From assembly GCF_017299535.1 (NCBI RefSeq), contig NZ_CP071238.1, positions 4,464,001-4,528,000 on the forward strand: a stretch of DNA of 64,000 nt, given 5' to 3'. Source of the stretch: Serratia marcescens subsp. marcescens ATCC 13880. GTDB taxonomy: Bacteria > Pseudomonadota > Gammaproteobacteria > Enterobacterales > Enterobacteriaceae. A program made the position numbers and the translations under genes. Of this stretch, positions 8,162 to 18,902 are shown piece after piece. The notes beneath the pieces are model-generated. The model worked only from the letters and a program-made list of their open reading frames with translations. It was not told where the DNA came from and did no database searches. How positions within the stretch are numbered: position 1 is the stretch's first letter; the number at the start of each line of letters is the position of its first letter.

Positions 8162-8246
8162 GTGCCAGTTACACGTTTCGTTCACATTCGTGAAACAATG
8201 ACGTTTATTTACACAGGATGTGGCCCTATAATCGAGTGCCAGTTAC
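8162..8246. promoter_or_regulatory. direct-repeat operator between gabT and the MocR gene
   Basis: GTGCCAGTTAC occurs twice in direct orientation, at 8162-8172 and 8236-8246, 74 bp apart (about seven helical turns). An inverted pair TTCAC/GTGAA at 8181-8194 and a TATAAT at 8227-8232 (with TTTATT at 8204-8209, 17-bp spacer) lie between them. MocR/GabR regulators are known to bind direct repeats near divergent promoters, so this is the probable binding site. Confidence 0.7.
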
Positions 8247-8265
8247 GAATAAATGAGGGATCCAA

Positions 8266-9738
8266 TTGCGCTCATTGAGTGGTGATCTGTTGCTGCAGCG
8301 CCTCGGCGAACAGCCCGATGACAAGCTGCACAAACGGCTTTACAACGCGATCCGCACCAGCATTCTCGATGGCAGCCTGCCGCCCTCCAGCCGCCTGCCC
8401 GCCTCGCGCGATCTGGCACAGGAGCTCAGCCTGTCACGCAACACCGTGTTAACCGTTTATGAACAACTGCTGGCGGAGGGCTACGTGTCGGCGCGCGCCG
8501 GCAGCGGCACCTTCGTCGCCGACACGGTGCCGGACAGTTGCCTGTCCACCGGCGGCGCTCCGGCGGACGGCAGCGGGCAACCGCGGCGCGTCGAACTGTC
8601 GGAGCGCGGCGCCACGCTGCTGCACCACGCCAGCGCCAGCCCCAAACAGTGGGGGGCGTTCATTCCCGGCGTCCCCGACGTCAACGCCTTTCCTCATCAG
8701 CTGTTCAGCAAGATCCAGGCGCGCCTCAGCCGCCGCCCGACGCCGCAGCGGCTGACCTACAGCAATCAGGGCGGCAGCCCGGAGCTGCAGCATGCGTTGG
8801 TGGAGTATTTACGGGTGGCGCGCTCGGTGCGCTGCTCGCCGGAACAGATCCTGATCACTGAAGGCATCCATCAGGCGATCGATCTGGTGACGCGCATGTT
8901 GTGCAATCCGGGGGATGACGCCTGGATCGAAGAGCCGGGCTATTGGGGGATCCGCAATATCCTGCGCATCAATGCGCTGAACATCTGCCCGCTGGCGGTG
9001 GACGAGGCCGGGCTGGTGCCGCCGGAGCAGCCAACTACGCCGCCCCGCCTGATTTTCGTCACCCCGTCGCACCAATATCCGCTCGGCTCGGTGATGAGCC
9101 TGGCGCGCCGCCAACGGCTGCTGGCGCTGGCGCGGAACGCCGGCGGCTGGATCGTCGAAGACGATTACGACAGCGAATTCCGCTTTTCCGGCCAACCGAT
9201 CCCGGCGCTGCAGGGGCTGGAAGCCGATGCGCCGGTGATCTACATCGGCACCTTCAGCAAAACGCTCTACCCGGCGCTGCGTCTCGGCTATGTGGTATTG
9301 CCGCCGCCGCTGGTGCAGGCGCTGAAAACCGCCCACGCCGAGCTGTACCGCGGCGGGCACCTGCTGATCCAGAGCGCGCTGGCGGAGTTTATTCAGGCGG
9401 GGCACTACACGGCGCATATCCGCCGCATGCGGTTGCTGTATGCCCGGCGGCGCGCCTTCCTGACCGGGTTGATCGAACAACATCTCGGCAAGCAGGCGCT
9501 CAGCGAATTCAACAGCAACGCCGGCTTGCACCTGATCCTCAACCTGCCGGACGAGGCCGACGACGTGGCGATCGCCGCCGCCGCCGGCGCGCGCGGGGTG
9601 CTGGTGCGGCCGCTGTCGCGCTACTATATGCAGCCCAACCGCCGGCGCGGCCTGCTGATGGGCTTTGCCTGCGTGCCGGAAGAGCAAATGGCCGCCGCCT
9701 TCACCCAACTGCTGGCGTGCATCAACGCCCCGCACTAA
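8266..9738 (+). CDS. MocR-family (GabR-like) regulator with aminotransferase domain
   Basis: The 490-residue protein fuses a GntR-type winged helix (residues about 15-80, containing LPPSSRLPASRDLAQELSLSRNTV) to a class-I aminotransferase-like domain. The PLP lysine is in YIGTFSKTLYP and the PLP-contacting Asp in WIVEDDYDSEFRFSG. In GabR of Bacillus subtilis, PLP and GABA bound to this domain activate gabTD; the divergent position next to gabT suggests the same job here. The start is the TTG at 8266 after a GAGGGA at 8255-8260. The gene name gabR would be reasonable but rests on context. Confidence 0.88.
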   Translation: MRSLSGDLLLQRLGEQPDDKLHKRLYNAIRTSILDGSLPPSSRLPASRDLAQELSLSRNTVLTVYEQLLAEGYVSARAGSGTFVADTVPDSCLSTGGAPADGSGQPRRVELSERGATLLHHASASPKQWGAFIPGVPDVNAFPHQLFSKIQARLSRRPTPQRLTYSNQGGSPELQHALVEYLRVARSVRCSPEQILITEGIHQAIDLVTRMLCNPGDDAWIEEPGYWGIRNILRINALNICPLAVDEAGLVPPEQPTTPPRLIFVTPSHQYPLGSVMSLARRQRLLALARNAGGWIVEDDYDSEFRFSGQPIPALQGLEADAPVIYIGTFSKTLYPALRLGYVVLPPPLVQALKTAHAELYRGGHLLIQSALAEFIQAGHYTAHIRRMRLLYARRRAFLTGLIEQHLGKQALSEFNSNAGLHLILNLPDEADDVAIAAAAGARGVLVRPLSRYYMQPNRRRGLLMGFACVPEEQMAAAFTQLLACINAPH

Positions 9739-9760
9739 GTCAGAGCGCCGCCCGCCTGCC

Positions 9761-11380
9761 TCACCAGGCCTGAAACCGCCAGCCGTCCGCCTGTCGGTAC
9801 AGGCGGTGCGTCGGCCGCAGCGCCTGCAGGAAGTCTTCGTCGTGCGACACCACCAGCATCGCGCCGGGGAAATCCGCCAGCGCGGTTTCGATCGCCAGCG
9901 ACGACGCCAGATCCAGGTGGTTGGTCGGCTCGTCGAGCAACAGCAGCTGCGCCGGTTGTCGCCGCCACAGCGCACAGGCCAGCGCCGCCTTCAGCCGTTC
10001 TCCGCCGCTCAGCGAGCCCAGCGGCAACGCGATGCGATCCGCGCCAAGCTGCAGCTGCGCCAGCCGGGTGCGCAACGCCCCTTCCGCCAACGGCGAATCC
10101 TGCAGCCCCAGATGTTCCATTACCGACAGGCCCGGATCGAGCTGCGACAGGGTTTGATCGAGGTAGGCCGTCGACAGCGGGCAATGACAATGGCCGGAAA
10201 GCGCCGCCAACTGACCGAGAACGGTCTTCAGCAAGGTGGATTTGCCGCAGCCGTTGGGGCCGGTCAACGCCACGCGCATCGGACCGTCGATCCGCAAATC
10301 CAGCGGCGGCGCGCTGACGAACGGCAGCTGCAGCCGCTCGAGCACCAGCACCTGCTTGTTTGCGTTCACTTCACTGCCGGGCAGCGCCAGCAACACCGGC
10401 TGTTCCTCTTCCACCCGCTGATAGGCTTCGCGCACTGCCGCATCGAGGCTGTCGCGCCGATCCTGATGCTGTTTGCGCAGCGTGCCGAGGCTCTCCTTCG
10501 CCGCCGACTTGTAGGCCACCCGTTCGAAAGAGGCGATATTCAGCGTATCGACGACGCGCAGCGTTTGCGCCGAGCGCCGCTGGCTCATGTCGTGCTCTTT
10601 CTGTTGGCGGGCGCGGGTGCGGCGGCGCTCCTCGCGCGCATGTTCCAGATCGGCGCGCGCCGCCTGCTGCTCCGTATCGCGCTGGCGCCGGTAGTCATCA
10701 TAGTTGCCGCCGTAGCTGCGCAGCGCGCCGGGCGTCAGTTCGACGATGCGCTCCATGCACGCCAGCAGCTGCCGGTCATGGCTGGCGATCAGCAACCCGC
10801 CCCGCCACTGATCCAGCTGTTGATACAGCCAGGCGCGCCCGGCGTTGTCGAGGTGGTTGGTCGGTTCATCCAGCAGCAGAAAATCCGCCTCGCCCAGCAA
10901 GGCGCCGCACAGGGCCGCGCGCATCCGCTCGCCGCCGCTCAGCGAACTGGCGGATCGCAACGGATCGAAGGCCGGCAGCCCGGCGGCGGCGAAGGCGTTT
11001 TGCAGGCGATCGTGGAGATCCCAGCGCCCTTCCAGACGATCGATATCGTCCGCCAGCGGCCGCCCCTGCTCGAGACGCGCCAGCGCGGCGAACGCCTCGC
11101 CATAACCCAGCAGCTGGGCCAGCGTGGTGTCCGCGGCGATCTCCGGTTGCTGTGCAACGTAAGCTACTGTGGCATGAGATTCGACGTGCCCGTTGCCCGG
11201 TTGATCCAGCCCGGCGATCAGGCGCAGCAGCTGGGTTTTGCCGACGCCGTTGCGCCCCACCAGGCCGCAGCGCTGCCGATCAAAAGCGAGATCCAGCGGA
11301 CCGAACAGCGTTTCGCCGTCAGCAAATTGGCAGATCAGTTGATGTAAAACGAAATAAGGGGACTGCGCTGAATGAGCCAT
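9761..11380 (-). CDS. ABC-F family ATPase
   Basis: This 539-residue soluble protein has two ABC ATPase domains in tandem and no membrane span. Domain 1 has GRNGVGKT, LSGGERMR and LLLDEPTNHLD; domain 2 has GPNGCGKS, LSGGERLK and LLLLDEPTNHLD. A charged, coiled-coil linker rich in Arg, Gln and Glu lies between them (around residues 230-300). ABC-F proteins act on ribosomes, as translation factors or antibiotic-protection factors. This one does not look like EttA, Uup, YbiT or YheS closely enough for me to name it. The ATG at 11380 follows AGGAG with five bases between, better than a GTG overlapping that site at 11386. Confidence 0.88.
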   Translation of the reverse strand: MAHSAQSPYFVLHQLICQFADGETLFGPLDLAFDRQRCGLVGRNGVGKTQLLRLIAGLDQPGNGHVESHATVAYVAQQPEIAADTTLAQLLGYGEAFAALARLEQGRPLADDIDRLEGRWDLHDRLQNAFAAAGLPAFDPLRSASSLSGGERMRAALCGALLGEADFLLLDEPTNHLDNAGRAWLYQQLDQWRGGLLIASHDRQLLACMERIVELTPGALRSYGGNYDDYRRQRDTEQQAARADLEHAREERRRTRARQQKEHDMSQRRSAQTLRVVDTLNIASFERVAYKSAAKESLGTLRKQHQDRRDSLDAAVREAYQRVEEEQPVLLALPGSEVNANKQVLVLERLQLPFVSAPPLDLRIDGPMRVALTGPNGCGKSTLLKTVLGQLAALSGHCHCPLSTAYLDQTLSQLDPGLSVMEHLGLQDSPLAEGALRTRLAQLQLGADRIALPLGSLSGGERLKAALACALWRRQPAQLLLLDEPTNHLDLASSLAIETALADFPGAMLVVSHDEDFLQALRPTHRLYRQADGWRFQAW

Positions 11381-11386
11381 AAGCAC

Positions 11387-11660
11387 TCCTGAATGAGATC
11401 AAAACATCCCCACAGGGCGCGAGAGCGCACAGCGTGGGACACGATATCAACAGGTGTGGGTGTTCATTTTCGGTAATGGCTCCGCAGAGAGAAGGATTTT
11501 GCAACGCGTAAAGGCTAACCGATCTTTTGTTCGTTATGCAAACAGAGTCTGAGATTCATGACATCTATCACATTCGGCGCAACGCAGATTTCCAAGCGGC
11601 GCGACAACGGCTAGATTTATCTCATCCGACCACTTGTGTTCACATAATAATAACAGATGC
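11387..11660. other. non-coding region between the ABC-F gene and the fadH repeat
   Basis: No convincing gene is seen. It should hold the ABC-F promoter (minus strand) and the fadH promoter (plus strand). At 11619-11635 the sequence ATCTCATCCGACCACTT partly matches the FadR operator: the core TCCGACCA and right arm fit, while the left arm is poor. Short open frames here lack ribosome binding sites. Confidence 0.5.
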
Positions 11661-11789
11661 TCATCCCCAATCGCTTTCAACCTGCAGCCAGGCGGCAAGT
11701 TCGGGCGTTCCCAGGAGCTTACTCAAGTAAGTGACTGGGGCGAGCGAACGCAGGCAACAACGCTGCAGGTTGAAAGAGGCGGGGGATGA
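11661..11789. repeat. 129-bp palindromic interspersed-repeat-like element
   Basis: Imperfect terminal inverted repeats of about 28 bp face each other (11661-11688 and 11762-11789). They share TCATCCCC at the outside and CTTTCAACCTGCAG inside. The centre holds another dyad, CTTACT-CA-AGTAAG (11718-11731). No coding capacity is present. The architecture and the sequence style resemble the short palindromic repeats scattered between genes in Serratia and Yersinia (YPAL-like); that family link is from memory. The right end stops six bases before the fadH Shine-Dalgarno sequence. Confidence 0.75.
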
Positions 11790-13826
<2,037 letters not shown>

Positions 13827-13831
13827 AAAAA

Positions 13832-13850
13832 GGGCGCACCGCGCCCCTTG
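13832..13850. terminator. hairpin between convergent fadH and rlmG
   Basis: A GGGCGC/GCGCCC stem around an ACC loop is flanked by A-rich sequence on the left and CTTGTT on the right. It is placed to end both transcripts; the minus direction has the better T run. Confidence 0.65.
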
Positions 13851-13860
13851 TTATTCACGC

Positions 13861-15000
13861 TCAGCGACGCGCGCCGGATTTCACCGCTCGAAGGATCACG
13901 AACTTCTTGTTCGAGGCCACCAGCGTGCAGTTGCCGAACAGGCGCTTGAGTTTCTGATGGTAGTCGAGGTGACGGTTGCCGACGATGCGCAATTCGCCGC
14001 CCACCTGCAGGCAGCGCTTGGCGTCGCAGAACATCTGCCAGGCGGTGTGATCGGTAATGGCGTGTTGCTGGTGGAACGGCGGGTTGCAGAGCACCGCCTG
14101 CACGCTTTCGCGCTCGATGCCCGCCAGCGCGTTGTTCACCTCAAACTGACAGCGATCCAGCTCTTGCGGCAGGTTGTGCTCCACGTTCAGCTCGCTGGAG
14201 GCCACCGCCATGTATGATTCATCGACGAAGGTCACCTGCGCTTCCGGGTTTTGCGCCAGCGCCGTCAAACCAATCACGCCGTTGCCGCAGCCCAGATCGA
14301 CGATATGGCCGTTCAGGCCACGCGGCAGATGCTCAATAAACAGGCGCGCGCCGATATCCAGGCTGCCGCGCGAGAAGACGTTGGCGTGGTTGTGGATCAG
14401 CCAATCGGTGCCGTCCAGCGCCCAGTTGGTGGTTTCCGCCGCCGCCGGCGGAACGATGTCCGCCGCCTGGCAGAAGATCAGGCGCGCCTTCTTCCATGCC
14501 AGGCTGGTGCGCGTTGGGCCCAGCACTTTTTCAAACAGCTGCATCGTCGAGGTGTGCACGTCGCGCGCTTTGGCGCCGGCAACGATCAGCGTGTCTTCGG
14601 TCACGACGTGGCGCAGCGCGCGCAGCTGCTGTTCCAGCAGCGCCAGCGCTTTCGGCACGCGAATCAGCACCACCGCCGGCGCCGCCGGCAGCTCGGCCAG
14701 GCTGTCCAGCAGCGTGACCTGCTCGGGATCCAGACCGTTGAGCTTGAGGTTGTGGCGCGTCGCCAGCTGGCTCATGTACGAATCGCTGACGCTGTAAGGG
14801 CGATGCGCGTGCAACGCACAGGCCAGGGTGCCGAAGTTATCGTTGAAAATCAGCACCGGGCGGCCGCCGATATCTACGTTTTCAAGCTGTTGCAGCAGAT
14901 ATTCGTCCGCCGCTTCCCACGCCTGCAGTTGGGTGGATTCTTCCTGTTGGGGATAACGCTCCAGCTCAAGTTGCTGTGTTCCCAGATCGAGTTGGCTCAT
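13861..15000 (-). CDS. rlmG: 23S rRNA (guanine-1835-N2)-methyltransferase
   Basis: The 379-residue enzyme methylates N2 of G1835 in 23S rRNA using S-adenosylmethionine. The C-terminal half is the catalytic Rossmann domain, with motif [12 protein letters not shown] and the catalytic CNPPFHQQ. The N-terminal half is a degenerate methyltransferase-like domain, as in E. coli RlmG (YgjO, 378 residues). It is divergent from ygjP with about 150 bp between, and the fadH-rlmG-ygjP-ygjR-alx order matches E. coli. Confidence 0.95.
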   Translation of the reverse strand: MSQLDLGTQQLELERYPQQEESTQLQAWEAADEYLLQQLENVDIGGRPVLIFNDNFGTLACALHAHRPYSVSDSYMSQLATRHNLKLNGLDPEQVTLLDSLAELPAAPAVVLIRVPKALALLEQQLRALRHVVTEDTLIVAGAKARDVHTSTMQLFEKVLGPTRTSLAWKKARLIFCQAADIVPPAAAETTNWALDGTDWLIHNHANVFSRGSLDIGARLFIEHLPRGLNGHIVDLGCGNGVIGLTALAQNPEAQVTFVDESYMAVASSELNVEHNLPQELDRCQFEVNNALAGIERESVQAVLCNPPFHQQHAITDHTAWQMFCDAKRCLQVGGELRIVGNRHLDYHQKLKRLFGNCTLVASNKKFVILRAVKSGARR

Positions 15001-15149
15001 TGCCCCTCCTGACTGATAAAATTTGGGCTGTTTATCCCCTAAAAACGCCCGTCAGTAAAATGTTTTTTCGGATAAATTGCGTATGTCAGGATTTGAGCGA
15101 AAAAACAGCATAGAATGACCGGCTGAATGGCCGTTGATACGGAACAAGA

Positions 15150-15656
15150 ATGTCTGAATTGACCTACCTGCAAGGCTACCCAACGCATCTGCAAAGCCAG
15201 GTGCAGCAACTGATCCATCAGAATCGGCTGGGGGACGTGCTGCTGCAGCGCTATCCGCAGGTGCACGACTGCACCACCGACAAATCGCTGTATCAGTTTA
15301 CCGTCGATCTGAAAAACCAGTATCTGCGCAACGCCCAGCCGCTGAGCAAGGTGGCCTACGACAGCAAGATCCACGTCATGAAACATGCGCTGGGCCTGCA
15401 CACCGCCATCTCGCGCGTGCAGGGCGGCAAGCTGAAGGCCAAGGCGGAAATTCGCGTGGCGACGGTGTTCAAGGTCGCGCCCGAGCCGTTCCTGCGCATG
15501 ATCGTGGTGCATGAGCTGGCGCATCTGAAAGAGAAAGATCACAACAAGGCGTTCTACAGCCTGTGCTGCCATATGGAACCGGATTACCACCAGTTGGAGT
15601 TCGATACCCGGCTGTATCTGACGCACCTTTCGCTGTTCGGCGAGCTGTATGCATAG
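15150..15656 (+). CDS. ygjP: YgjP-family zinc-dependent hydrolase
   Basis: This 168-residue protein of the YgjP/DUF45 family carries an HELAH zinc-binding motif within FLRMIVVHELAHLKEKDHNKAF, plus the downstream helix CCHMEPDYHQLEFDTRLYL. It looks like a minimal M48-type metallohydrolase. The E. coli counterpart is of similar length (167) and has the same neighbours. The substrate is not certain. It precedes ygjR by 49 bases and may be co-transcribed with it. Confidence 0.9.
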   Translation: MSELTYLQGYPTHLQSQVQQLIHQNRLGDVLLQRYPQVHDCTTDKSLYQFTVDLKNQYLRNAQPLSKVAYDSKIHVMKHALGLHTAISRVQGGKLKAKAEIRVATVFKVAPEPFLRMIVVHELAHLKEKDHNKAFYSLCCHMEPDYHQLEFDTRLYLTHLSLFGELYA

Positions 15657-15705
15657 CGCGTGAGGGCGTGATAATCTGCGGTTTTAGGCTGGACCGGAGC
15701 TCGCC

Positions 15706-16686
15706 ATGATTCGCTTTGCCGTTGTCGGCACCAACTGGATTACGGAACGTTTTATCGATGCCGCCCATGAAAGCGGCAAACTCAAGTTGAGCGCCGTGTA
15801 TTCACGCTCGCTGGAACAGGCGCAGGCGTTTGGCGCCAACTATCAGGTCACGCAGTTTTTCGACTCGCTCGAGGCGATGGCCCAGTCCGATACCATAGAC
15901 GCGGTGTATATCGCCAGCCCCAACTCCCTGCACTGCCCGCAATCGCTGCTGTTCCTGCGCCATAAAAAGCATGTGATCTGCGAAAAACCGCTGGCCTCCA
16001 ACCAGAGCGAAGCGGAACAGCTGGTAGCCTGCGCGCGGGAAAACCAGGTGGTGCTGTTCGAGGCGTTCAAAAGCGCCTATCTGCCGAATTTTCTGGCGCT
16101 GCAACAGGCATTGCCGAAAATCGGCCGACTGCGCAAAGCCTTCATCAACTATTGCCAATACTCTTCGCGCTACCCGCGCTACCTGGCCGGCGAGAACCCC
16201 AACACGTTTAATCCGCAGTTCTCCAACGGCTCGATCATGGACATCGGCTACTACTGCCTGGCCAGCGCGGTGGCGCTGTTCGGCGCGCCGCAGTCGGTGC
16301 TCGCCAGCGCCACGCTGCTCGATACCGGTGTGGACGCCCACGGCACCGTCTGCCTGAACTACGGCGATTTCGACGTCACGCTTTCCCATTCCAAGGTCAG
16401 CGACTCGGCGATCCCCAGCGAGATCCAGGGAGAAGAAGGCACGCTGATTATCGACAAAATCTCCGAGTGCCAGGGCGTGGCGCTGACGCCGCGCGGCGGC
16501 AACCGCCAGGATCTGAGCCAGCCGCAGCACATCAACACCATGCTGTATGAGGCGCTGGCCTTCGCCGAGTTGGTTGAGAAGCGTCAGGTGGAACATCCGG
16601 GGCTGGAGAATTCGCTGATCGTCGCCCGCCTGCTGACCGATATCCGCCGCCAGACCGGCGTCGTCTTCCCCGCCGACGGAGAATGA
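15706..16686 (+). CDS. ygjR: Gfo/Idh/MocA-family NAD(P)-dependent oxidoreductase
   Basis: The 326-residue protein has an N-terminal Rossmann domain (FAVVGTNWITERFIDAA at the start) and the family's catalytic-site signature HVICEKPLASN, with Lys in the EKP motif around residue 95. A C-terminal alpha/beta domain follows. It corresponds to E. coli YgjR by sequence and position. The substrate is unknown, probably a sugar or polyol. The next gene starts two bases after its stop. Confidence 0.88.
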   Translation: MIRFAVVGTNWITERFIDAAHESGKLKLSAVYSRSLEQAQAFGANYQVTQFFDSLEAMAQSDTIDAVYIASPNSLHCPQSLLFLRHKKHVICEKPLASNQSEAEQLVACARENQVVLFEAFKSAYLPNFLALQQALPKIGRLRKAFINYCQYSSRYPRYLAGENPNTFNPQFSNGSIMDIGYYCLASAVALFGAPQSVLASATLLDTGVDAHGTVCLNYGDFDVTLSHSKVSDSAIPSEIQGEEGTLIIDKISECQGVALTPRGGNRQDLSQPQHINTMLYEALAFAELVEKRQVEHPGLENSLIVARLLTDIRRQTGVVFPADGE

Positions 16687-16687
16687 G

Positions 16688-17419
16688 ATGAAACCGCTGC
16701 TCGTGATGCAAACCGGCGACGCGCCGCAGGCCATTCGTCAGGAATTGGCAAACTTTGAAGGCATGTTCCTGCAACAGGGCAATATCGACGCCGAACGCGC
16801 GCACATCGTGCATCTGCCCGCCGGCGAACGGCCGTTGCCGCCGGCCGCCTATTGCGGCGTGGTCATCACCGGCTCGCCGGCGATGGTGACCGAACGGCTG
16901 CCGTGGAGCGAGGAGGCCGCCGAGTGGCTGCGCCAGGCGATGGCGATCAAACTGCCGCTGTTCGGCGTCTGCTACGGCCATCAGCTGTTGGCCTACGCGC
17001 TCGGCGGCGAAGTGGGTTACCACCCGCAGGGCATGGAAGTCGGCACGCTGGAGATCGAACTGCTGCCCGCCGCGGCCGACGATCGGCGGCTCACCCTGCT
17101 GCCGCCGCGCTTCAAAGCCAACCTGATCCACTCGCAGAGCGTGCTCACGCCGCCCGCCGGCGCGCAGACGCTGGCGCGTTCGCAGCAGGACGCGCACCAG
17201 ATCCTGCGCTATGGCGATCATGCCCTGACCACCCAGTTCCACCCGGAATTCAACGGCGCGGTGATGAGCCAGTATCTGCAGTGGCTCGGCGAGCTGCATC
17301 CCGAGCAGCAAGCCCGCTACCACCAGCAACAACAACAGGTTAGCGACACGCCGTTCAGCCGCCTGCTGCTGCAGGGATTCGTCGTCAGCCTGGGCGCGCA
17401 AAAAGCGTTGGCCGGCTAA
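16688..17419 (+). CDS. class-I glutamine amidotransferase
   Basis: The 243-residue protein is a GuaA-like class-I amidotransferase. The nucleophile elbow FGVCYGHQLLAYALGG holds the catalytic Cys, and TTQFHPEF holds the His-Glu pair. It is a free-standing glutaminase domain, so it either acts with an unknown synthetase partner or hydrolyses a gamma-glutamyl compound directly, as PuuD does. It begins two bases after ygjR and is probably co-transcribed with it. I do not recall an E. coli gene at this position. Confidence 0.85.
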   Translation: MKPLLVMQTGDAPQAIRQELANFEGMFLQQGNIDAERAHIVHLPAGERPLPPAAYCGVVITGSPAMVTERLPWSEEAAEWLRQAMAIKLPLFGVCYGHQLLAYALGGEVGYHPQGMEVGTLEIELLPAAADDRRLTLLPPRFKANLIHSQSVLTPPAGAQTLARSQQDAHQILRYGDHALTTQFHPEFNGAVMSQYLQWLGELHPEQQARYHQQQQQVSDTPFSRLLLQGFVVSLGAQKALAG

Positions 17420-17464
17420 CGCGATTCACGTTGACCGCCGACACATTTTGCATTACTTTCTGCT

Positions 17465-17606
17465 CTGCAAAGGGGAGTAACTTCATTGCCGGTCAATCGT
17501 CATTACGATGCGCAAGCATCCGGTTACCGGGCAACCTGATGTCAAAGGTGTAACCACCTTCATCAACGTTGTAAGTGAGACCTTGCCGGAAGGCGAGGTT
17601 TGCTTG
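17465..17606 (+). promoter_or_regulatory. yybP-ykoY manganese riboswitch upstream of alx
   Basis: The leader begins with the aptamer hallmark AAAGGGGAGTAAC (near 17469) and proceeds through paired segments (GGTTACC/GGGCAACC, AAGGTGTAACCACCTT) to GAGACCTTGCCGGAAGGCG. It corresponds to the alx leader of E. coli (the SraF/PRE element), which senses manganese and alkaline pH. It is followed directly by an intrinsic-terminator-like hairpin and then alx, so manganese probably raises alx expression. Confidence 0.9.
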
Positions 17607-17620
17607 CAGCGTTCACAGAG

Positions 17621-17657
17621 CGGCTGGCGTCTTCCGACGTTGGCCGTTTTTGTTTTT
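17621..17657 (+). terminator. expression-platform terminator of the alx riboswitch
   Basis: CGGCTGGCGTC (17621-17631) can pair, with G-U wobbles, with GACGTTGGCCG (17636-17646) across a TTCC loop. TTTTTGTTTTT follows. It lies between the aptamer and the alx ribosome binding site, as expected of a conditional terminator. Confidence 0.8.
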
Positions 17658-17671
17658 GAAGGATACCTCTG

Positions 17672-18640
17672 ATGATGAATTCCGTTGGCACACCGTGGTT
17701 ATGGGGCAGCTTCGCCGCCGTCATAGTCGTGATGCTCGCAATCGATCTCCTGTTGCAGGGCCGTAAAGGCGCGCACACCATGACTATGAAGCAGGCCGCC
17801 AGTTGGTCGCTGGTGTGGGTCAGCCTCTCCCTGCTGTTCAACTTCGGTTTCTGGTACTACCTGAATGAAACCGCCGGGCGCGCCGTCGCCGATACCCAGG
17901 CGCTGGCCTTCCTGACCGGTTACCTGATCGAAAAAGCGCTGGCGGTGGATAATGTGTTCGTCTGGCTGATGCTGTTCAGCTACTTCGCCGTGCCGGCCAA
18001 CCTGCAACGGCGGGTGCTGATCTACGGCGTGCTGGGCGCAATCGTGCTGCGCACCATCATGATCTTCGCCGGCAGTTGGCTGGTCAGCCAGTTCCAGTGG
18101 CTGCTGTATCTGTTCGGCGCTTTCCTGTTGTTCACCGGTATTAAAATGGCGCTGGCGAAGGAAGATGACTCGGCGATCGGCGACAAACCGCTGGTGAAAT
18201 GGCTGCGCAGCCGCTTGCGCATGACCGACAGCCTGGAAGGCGAGCGTTTCTTCGTGCGCCGCAACGGCATCCTGTTCGCCACCCCGCTGGTGCTGGTGCT
18301 GATCCTGGTGGAACTGAGCGACGTGATTTTCGCGGTGGACAGCATTCCGGCGATCTTCGCCGTGACCACCGATCCGTTCATCGTGCTGACCTCTAACCTG
18401 TTCGCCATCATGGGCCTGCGCGCCATGTACTTCCTGCTGGCCAACGTGGCGGAACGTTTCTCGATGCTGAAATACGGCCTGTCGGTGATCCTGGTGTTTA
18501 TCGGTATCAAGATGCTGATAATCGACTTCTTCCACATCCCGATCGGCATATCGCTCGGCGTGGTGGCGGGCATCCTGACGCTCACCTTGCTGATCAACAC
18601 CTGGGTCAATCGCCGCAACGATCGCCTGGCGAAGAAATAA
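17672..18640 (+). CDS. alx: TerC-family manganese exporter Alx
   Basis: The 322-residue inner-membrane protein of the TerC family has about nine hydrophobic spans and the acidic membrane motifs [15 protein letters not shown] and [19 protein letters not shown], whose Asp and Glu residues are thought to carry metal. It is nearly collinear with E. coli Alx (321), which exports manganese. It is controlled by the riboswitch just upstream. The first of two ATG codons at 17672 is taken, with AAGGA eight bases upstream; starting at 17675 is also possible. Confidence 0.95.
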   Translation: MMNSVGTPWLWGSFAAVIVVMLAIDLLLQGRKGAHTMTMKQAASWSLVWVSLSLLFNFGFWYYLNETAGRAVADTQALAFLTGYLIEKALAVDNVFVWLMLFSYFAVPANLQRRVLIYGVLGAIVLRTIMIFAGSWLVSQFQWLLYLFGAFLLFTGIKMALAKEDDSAIGDKPLVKWLRSRLRMTDSLEGERFFVRRNGILFATPLVLVLILVELSDVIFAVDSIPAIFAVTTDPFIVLTSNLFAIMGLRAMYFLLANVAERFSMLKYGLSVILVFIGIKMLIIDFFHIPIGISLGVVAGILTLTLLINTWVNRRNDRLAKK

Positions 18641-18655
18641 CCATAATCTGTTATC

Positions 18656-18674
18656 CGGGGCGCTAGCCGCCCCG
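18656..18674 (+). terminator. possible terminator after alx
   Basis: A CGGGGCG/CGCCCCG stem with a CTAGC loop sits 16 bases after the alx stop. The T run that follows is weak, so termination may be partial. The next 230 bases to sstT are non-coding and should include the sstT promoter; a TATAAA lies near 18842. Confidence 0.5.
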
Positions 18675-18902
18675 CGATTGTTTGGCAATTCCCCCAAAAC
18701 GCCAAACGTTATTGCGATCACACAAATGTAACCAGTATGTTATCAAGTGTTGATCCGCGCTCAGAATTTCACCCTCGCCTCTTTCCAACCTCATTCGATT
18801 GCTGAATACTGATTCGGCAAACACACTTAGTTACAGAATCATATAAAGCTGTCCGGCGTCGTTCCCGCCGCGGCGGCCAGATAACATCAGGAAGAAAGCA
18901 CT

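Noticed and set aside
5496..8201. A 901-codon open frame opposite gabD and gabT
   Set aside because: It is a product of high GC and third-position bias on the antisense strand: Arg/His/Gln-rich, with no domain, running across two well-identified genes.
11527..11730. A 67-codon plus-strand frame upstream of fadH
   Set aside because: It runs into the palindromic repeat, has no ribosome binding site and no protein-like features.
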